64,000 nt of DNA from Acidulodesulfobacterium sp021802425 (GTDB taxonomy: Bacteria > SZUA-79 > Acidulodesulfobacterales > Acidulodesulfobacteraceae): assembly GCA_021802425.1 (NCBI GenBank), contig JAJZXJ010000006.1:1-64000 (forward strand), in the 5' to 3' direction. A program made the position numbers and the translations under genes. The first letter of the stretch is position 1; each line of letters begins with the position of its first letter. This document shows positions 59,987 through 64,000 of the stretch, piece after piece. The notes below the pieces were generated by a model that was not told the DNA's origin, searched no databases, and was given only the letters and a program-made list of their open reading frames with translations.

Positions 59987-60865
59987 TCACTTCCCATACA
60001 AATTAAAAATAGCAAGCCTTTCCAATGTCCTTTTCGGAACATCGTTTTTTGCGGTAACTACCGCCTGTTTAAGGGACGACCCGCAAACGCAGTCCCTTTC
60101 TTCAAAGTTCATTATCTTAACCGCTTCTTTAATTATATTTTTAGCCTTTTGGGCATTTTCGTTAAGAATCTTGAGTATCATATCGGCGCTGACATTGTCT
60201 TCCTCCTCGTGCCAGCAATCGTAATCCGTTGACATAGCAATCGTGGCATAACAAAGTTCGGCTTCTTTGGCGAGTTTAGCCTCCGTCGCATTTGTCATCC
60301 CTATGACATCGAAATTGCTGCTTTTATAGAAAAAAGATTCCGCTTTTGTGGAAAATTGCGGACCTTCGATGCAAAAATATGTCCCTTTATCATGGTAAGG
60401 CATCCCCAAAGATTTACACGAATTTATCACAACTTTTCTTAAGTGCGGACAAACGGGTTCGGCCATCGAAACATGCGCCACCAAGCCATCTCCGAAAAAG
60501 GTATTCTTTCTGTTCTTTGTGAAATCGAAAAATTGGTCGATAATAACCATATCGCCTGGCTTAATACCTCTCTTAAGGCTTCCGACCGCGCTAACGGATA
60601 TAATTTTTTTAACCCCCGCCGCCTTAAGCGCATAAATATTCGCGGCATAATTTATCTCCGAAGGCAAAATTCTGTGTCCTTTTCCATGCCTTGGGATAAA
60701 GACAAGCTCTTTCCCGTCTATTTCTCCGAAAACCAATTTATCCGAAGGACTGCCAAACGGCGTGTCAAAAGACTCCTCCTTTATATTTTTTAACCCGTCC
60801 ATATGGTATAATCCGCTGCCGCCGATTATTCCCAATACATCTCTACTTTTATTCATTATTTCCAT
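59987..60865 (-). CDS. mtnP: S-methyl-5'-thioadenosine phosphorylase
   Basis: From the ATG at 60865, with GGAGG eight bases before, the protein has 292 residues. It has LGIIGGSGLYHMDGL, the phosphate-binding IPRHGKGHRILPSEINYAANIYALK, and GPQFSTKAES and GMTNATEAKLAKEAELCYATIAMSTDYDCWHE, the purine nucleoside phosphorylase signatures of MtnP. It cleaves methylthioadenosine, a by-product of polyamine synthesis, to adenine and methylthioribose-1-phosphate. The adenine can be salvaged by Apt. Confidence 0.94.
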   Translation of the reverse strand: MEIMNKSRDVLGIIGGSGLYHMDGLKNIKEESFDTPFGSPSDKLVFGEIDGKELVFIPRHGKGHRILPSEINYAANIYALKAAGVKKIISVSAVGSLKRGIKPGDMVIIDQFFDFTKNRKNTFFGDGLVAHVSMAEPVCPHLRKVVINSCKSLGMPYHDKGTYFCIEGPQFSTKAESFFYKSSNFDVIGMTNATEAKLAKEAELCYATIAMSTDYDCWHEEEDNVSADMILKILNENAQKAKNIIKEAVKIMNFEERDCVCGSSLKQAVVTAKNDVPKRTLERLAIFNLYGK

Positions 60866-60905
60866 TCCCCCGCCCTCCCCGATGGGGGGCATTATTGTGG
60901 CTTTA

Positions 60906-61547
60906 TTATAAAATTTTTTTGTTTTTCATATAGCAGACTAACCGTTCCTTTGTATTGTTATCGCCTTCTCTCACCATTATAACTTTCTTTTTTTCGATTC
61001 TTATTATCGTAGATGCGCCCCCTGTAAGTTCTCCGCCGTCTATCAGCACAATTTTTTCTTCAAATCCCTTAGAAACCATTTTTATACTTTCGAAATCCGT
61101 TAAACTATCTTCTCCCGAAATATTCGCGCTTGTCGCGGTTATCGGAAAGTCTATTTTGTTAAACAGCATTTCGGGAAAAGGGTGCGGCGAAATCCTCGCC
61201 CCGACAAATTCCGAATCAGAAGTAAACAAATATTTGCCGCTTATTTTAGACTTAAAAAGTATAGTTAAAGGTCCCGGCCAAAATTTTGAAATAATATCCT
61301 CTTCCTGCCTGCCGACATAAGCTATATTAATCAACATATTTAAATCTTTAACTAATACGGGAAGCGGTTTTGTAAAATCCCTTCCTTTAATATCGTAAAT
61401 CATTTTTACCGCAGCGTTGTCAAGAGCATTAGCCCCTATTGCGTATGATGTTTCGGTCGGATAAATCAAAATGCCGGATGAACTTAAGTGTTTCCCGATA
61501 TCTATATAATCATTTTCGGTTAAACTGTTCTGGCTATATATTTTCAT
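60906..61547 (-). CDS. tsaC: YrdC/Sua5-family threonylcarbamoyl-AMP synthase
   Basis: The 213-residue protein has the YrdC fold pattern: GILIYPTETSYAIGANALDNAAVKMIYDIKGRDFTKPLPVLV, FWPGPLTILFKSK, VGARISPHPFPEML and PITATSANISGEDSLTDFESI. It makes threonylcarbamoyl-AMP for the t6A modification of ANN-decoding tRNAs. It lacks the extra Sua5 domain. It lies between mtnP and the small EamA-like gene. Confidence 0.92.
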   Translation of the reverse strand: MKIYSQNSLTENDYIDIGKHLSSSGILIYPTETSYAIGANALDNAAVKMIYDIKGRDFTKPLPVLVKDLNMLINIAYVGRQEEDIISKFWPGPLTILFKSKISGKYLFTSDSEFVGARISPHPFPEMLFNKIDFPITATSANISGEDSLTDFESIKMVSKGFEEKIVLIDGGELTGGASTIIRIEKKKVIMVREGDNNTKERLVCYMKNKKIL

Positions 61548-61561
61548 TTAATATTCTTCTC

Positions 61562-62011
61562 TTATTTAGCGTTATTATCTTGATGGGATGAGACTATCAA
61601 ATAAACCCCCGAAAGAGTAATGAATATTCCTGCCCATCTTAATAGCGGTATGGATTCATGAAGGGTAATCGCTGCAAGTATTACGGTTAAAATAACCCCG
61701 ATGCTCACAAACGGATATGCCGCCGATAAGTCGATTTTCGATAACACGCCGATCCAGAAAAACATCGATATTAGATATAAAACAATACCCGTAATTACAA
61801 ATTTATTCGTAAAAATAATGAGCAAAATTTTGATAATTTTCAAAAATAAGCTTAATAAGTTTAACGGTATATTCGAACCCGCTGCGGTTAAACGGATATT
61901 TTCCTTTAAACCGTTCATTCCGTATTTCATGGAAAGCTGCGCAAAAACTCCCGTAAAAATAGAAATTGCCAGATTAACATATATGGAAGGTTTTAATTTA
62001 ATTTTTGCCAT
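61562..62011 (-). CDS. four-helix EamA/SMR-type small membrane transporter
   Basis: The 149-residue protein has four membrane segments, ending VSIGVILTVILAAITLHESIPLLRWAGIFITLSGVYLIVSS, the EamA/DMT half-unit pattern (LxExxxxxxxxGxxLIxxGVxL). An N-terminal LAISIFTGVFAQLSMKYGM fits small multidrug resistance or ArnE/ArnF flippase subunits. Such proteins act as dimers. Its substrate is unknown; a lipid-linked sugar flippase role is possible given the GT genes in the window, but this is speculation. Confidence 0.75.
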   Translation of the reverse strand: MAKIKLKPSIYVNLAISIFTGVFAQLSMKYGMNGLKENIRLTAAGSNIPLNLLSLFLKIIKILLIIFTNKFVITGIVLYLISMFFWIGVLSKIDLSAAYPFVSIGVILTVILAAITLHESIPLLRWAGIFITLSGVYLIVSSHQDNNAK

Positions 62012-62045
62012 AAATTTTCTCCCCGCCGTCTCACAAGATAAAAAC

Positions 62046-62555
62046 TTAGAGCGGGCGCGGGCGGGCCGACTTTGAATTTAGTTCGTTATCCGCAAGGGTG
62101 ACGGATTCTTCCATTTCTTTTCTGTATTTTTTAAGTTTTTCGGTTAAGCCCGCATTATTAACGGCAAGAATGGAGACTGCTAAAAGGGCGGCATTTGTTG
62201 CCCCGCTTTTACCGATGGCGGTAGTTGCCACAGGAATGCCCGAAGGCATTTGGACAATGGACAGCAAACTATCGAGACCGTTCAGGGCGGAAGAATTAAG
62301 AGGAACACCGATAACCGGGATTACGGTTAAAGCGGCTACGACTCCGGGGAGATGGGCGCTCATCCCTGCAGCCGCTATGATTACCTTGGCGCCGTTTTTT
62401 TCGGCAGATTCTATCAGCCCGATAGTTCTTTTAAGCGACCTGTGCGCGGATGAAATATGAATTTCAAAGGAGGCATCAAACTTTTTTAATACTTGAACTG
62501 CCCCCTCCATCTCGGTTAAATCGCTTTTAGACCCTACGATAATTAAAACTTCCAT
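62046..62555 (-). CDS. purE: N5-carboxyaminoimidazole ribonucleotide mutase
   Basis: The 169-residue protein has VLIIVGSKSDLTEMEGAVQVLKKF, SAHRSLKRT, VIIAAAGMSAHLPGVVAALT and VIGVPL, and ends typically. In place of the common GLDSLLSIVQMPSGIPVATTAIG it has exactly that sequence. It converts N5-CAIR to CAIR in purine synthesis. purH lies across a repeat-rich gap on the opposite strand. Confidence 0.97.
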   Translation of the reverse strand: MEVLIIVGSKSDLTEMEGAVQVLKKFDASFEIHISSAHRSLKRTIGLIESAEKNGAKVIIAAAGMSAHLPGVVAALTVIPVIGVPLNSSALNGLDSLLSIVQMPSGIPVATTAIGKSGATNAALLAVSILAVNNAGLTEKLKKYRKEMEESVTLADNELNSKSARPRPL

Positions 62556-62590
62556 GTCGTCTCCATTTTTATTATTTATTAATTCTAATT

Positions 62591-62802
62591 CCCTAATCCT
62601 GCAATAGAAATTTATTTTCTGGATTATCGCTTCGCTCTCGACCTTTGGTCTCGTGAAGTTTCAAAGAAACTTTCCCGCTTTCGCGGGAATGACACCCTTT
62701 GGGTTAAAACCTCAATCCCCGAATAGTCATTCCTGCGTAGGCAGGAATCCAGAATTTACATATAAAAGAAACATCTAAATATTTTCTAATGCAGGATTAA
62801 GG
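62591..62802. mobile_element. MITE-like element flanked by 16-base direct repeats
   Basis: Imperfect terminal inverted repeats CCCTAATCCTGCAATAGAAA (62591-62610) and TTTCTAATGCAGGATTAAGG (62783-62802) match at 18 of 20 positions. Inside lie TTCTGGATT, a CCCGCTTTCGCGGG hairpin and GTCATTCCTGCGTAGGCAGGAATCCAGAA, related to the tmk-holB element. TTTATTAATTCTAATT occurs immediately outside on both sides (62575-62590 and 62803-62818). No transposase is encoded. Confidence 0.75.
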
Positions 62803-62852
62803 TTTATTAATTCTAATTATCGGCTATTGCGCAATTATCAAGCAGTAAGCTT

Positions 62853-63014
62853 TTATTTTTTTGTTACCGGCGATTGAACGCCATAGCCCTGCTTTGCGGC
62901 AAGATAGCCCGTGGTTCCCGCAAGACCGCCGACAAGCAGAAGCGCGCACCCTGTTAGAAAATTCATAGTAAAAAAAATTAAAAATAATAAAACCCAAAAT
63001 TTCAATCTTTTCAT
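62853..63014 (-). CDS. small lipoprotein
   Basis: The 53-residue product starts MKRLKFWVLLFLIFFTMNF and continues LTGCALLLVGGLAGTTGYLA. The n-region, hydrophobic core and lipobox LTGC make a complete lipoprotein signal with acylation at C23. The mature part is only about 30 residues and ends QGYGVQSPVTKK. The GCALLLVGG-AG-TGYL start resembles small DUF3568-type lipoproteins, here truncated or naturally short. No ribosome site is visible. It lies opposite purH, starting 88 bases from it. Confidence 0.6.
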   Translation of the reverse strand: MKRLKFWVLLFLIFFTMNFLTGCALLLVGGLAGTTGYLAAKQGYGVQSPVTKK

Positions 63015-63102
63015 TTGAAATAAATATTTAAAATTAGTAAAATTAATAAAATTTTTTTATATTCTACTATATAATATTTTAAAATCAAAGGAAAATTTAC
63101 TT

Positions 63103-64000
63103 ATGCTCAAAAAAAGATATGCGCTTATATCCGTTTATGATAAAACAGGTGTCGTGGAACTTGCAACCCACCTCGAAATAGACGGTTATACCGTTATTGC
63201 GACAGGAAATACCTATAATGTATTAAAATCTGCGGGGATAACGGATTTAAAAAGAATAGACGAGGTAACAAATTTTCCCGAGATAATGGATGGAAGAGTG
63301 AAAACATTGCATCCCGCTATTTTTGGAGGAATTCTGTCAATCAGGGACAACGAAAACCATATAGAAGATATGAAAAAAAATAATATAAGCCCCATCGATT
63401 TCGTTGTCGTAAACCTGTATCCGTTTAAAGAAATGAAAGATAAAGATATAACATTCGAAGAAAAGCTTGAGTTTATCGATATAGGCGGCGTCTCTTTAAT
63501 AAGGGCGGCGGCAAAGAACTTCAGGCATGTTTCGGTAGCGACAAGCCCTGCTTACTACCCCGATATAATAGAATTTCTTAAAAACAAACAGGAAATACCG
63601 CAAGAAATCAAAAAGGTGTTTGCATATGAGGCTTTTAAACTTACGGCAGAGTATGACAGTGAAATTTTCAATTTTTTGGGTTCAAAAAAAGAAAAAAAGG
63701 ATGTAGTTTTTAAAGGGGAGTTGAATCTGAATCTTAAAAAATTATCGCCTTTAAGATACGGTGAAAATCCCCACCAAAAAGCCGCGTTTTACGAGGCGGA
63801 GTTTGAAGAAGACTTTAAGGGAATTGCAGCAAACGAACAAAAGAGGGACGATTACCCCGCTTTCAAAAAGATCTCGGGAAAAGATATTTCATATAATAAC
63901 CTGTTAGATATAGATTCAACCTTCAATATAATAAGAGATTTTTATGCAGCGGACGATTGGTTCTCCGTAATCGTGAAACATACCAACCCTTGCGGAGCCG
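63103..64000 (+). CDS. purH: bifunctional AICAR transformylase/IMP cyclohydrolase PurH, N-terminal part
   Basis: The gene runs off the right edge after 299 codons. It has ALISVYDKTGVVELATHL, TVIATGNTYNVLKSAG, EIMDGRVKTLHPAIFGGIL and VVNLYPFKE of the IMP cyclohydrolase domain, then LRYGENPHQKAAFYE and the SYNNLLDID and VKHTNPCGA motifs of the transformylase. It catalyses the last two steps of IMP synthesis. AAAGGAAAA lies 8 bases before the ATG, and TATAAT at 63070-63075 may be its -10 box. Confidence 0.97.
   Translation, partial: MLKKRYALISVYDKTGVVELATHLEIDGYTVIATGNTYNVLKSAGITDLKRIDEVTNFPEIMDGRVKTLHPAIFGGILSIRDNENHIEDMKKNNISPIDFVVVNLYPFKEMKDKDITFEEKLEFIDIGGVSLIRAAAKNFRHVSVATSPAYYPDIIEFLKNKQEIPQEIKKVFAYEAFKLTAEYDSEIFNFLGSKKEKKDVVFKGELNLNLKKLSPLRYGENPHQKAAFYEAEFEEDFKGIAANEQKRDDYPAFKKISGKDISYNNLLDIDSTFNIIRDFYAADDWFSVIVKHTNPCGA

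Noticed and set aside
60443..60793. 116-codon open frame on the plus strand
   Set aside because: Antisense to conserved mtnP motifs, with no ribosome site or recognisable domain.
1..64000. tRNA and rRNA genes
   Set aside because: All intergenic gaps over 80 bases were read on both strands; none contains a T-loop GGTTCGAATCC-like stretch with matching acceptor arms.

Overview
The window is one dense, AT-rich chromosomal stretch of a Gram-negative bacterium: about 65 genes, no rRNA or tRNA, no CRISPR array and no intact transposase gene. An outer membrane is implied by BamD- and LolB-like lipoproteins, a PilQ-type secretin and a porin-cytochrome fusion. Gene orders such as queA-tgt-yajC-secD-secF-recJ, cinA-recA-pilT-recX-alaS, tmk-holB-ricT-metG-tatD and surE-pcm-rpoS point to a deltaproteobacterial-type genome. 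A monoheme cytochrome-porin resembling Cyc2/Cyt572, two TusA proteins and a modified IscS/IscU pair suggest a sulfur- and iron-rich anoxic or acidic habitat. A lineage such as the uncultured Acidulodesulfobacterales would fit, but that placement is inference.

Layout. 1-4650: the start of a CcdA-like gene with a sigma-54 promoter, an NtrC-type two-component system, an orphan LsrF-like thiolase and a small coiled-coil membrane protein. 5-9.5 kb: the Cyc2-like outer-membrane cytochrome behind a long regulatory leader, a nifS-iscU-tusA operon under an IscR-like box, and a small cytochrome c. 9.5-20.7 kb: apt, two glycosyltransferase genes, a fused kinase, an RpoS-like sigma factor with pcm and surE, ihfA, infC-rpmI-rplT and two envelope lipoproteins. 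20.7-36.4 kb: alaS, recX, pilT, recA, cinA, pgpA and the rod-shape genes rodA-mrdA ... mreD-mreC-mreB, with suhB, larE and a PpiD-like chaperone in between. 36.5-43.7 kb: an HD-domain nuclease, a TatD-radical SAM fusion, metG, ricT, holB and tmk. 43.7-51.2 kb: queuosine genes, Sec translocase accessory genes and recJ. 51.2-58.9 kb: pilMNO facing tatC-pilQ-pilP, a second tusA, a membrane protein, rodZ and a pilF-like gene. 59-64 kb: sugar kinase, mtnP, tsaC-like, a small EamA-type protein, purE, a small lipoprotein and the start of purH.

The most notable points are: (1) a cysteine desulfurase homologue that has lost its PLP lysine and the usual substrate-binding arginine but keeps its catalytic cysteine, in an operon with IscU and TusA behind an IscR-like site; (2) short palindromes inserted in frame inside a glycosyltransferase gene, the same palindrome also serving as an intergenic terminator-like hairpin; (3) two MITE-like composite inverted repeats flanked by direct repeats, one of which appears to have rewritten the last codon of tmk; (4) a sigma-54 promoter with paired upstream palindromes next to its likely activator; and (5) several genes whose -10 box sits 5-8 bases before the start codon, suggesting leaderless mRNAs.
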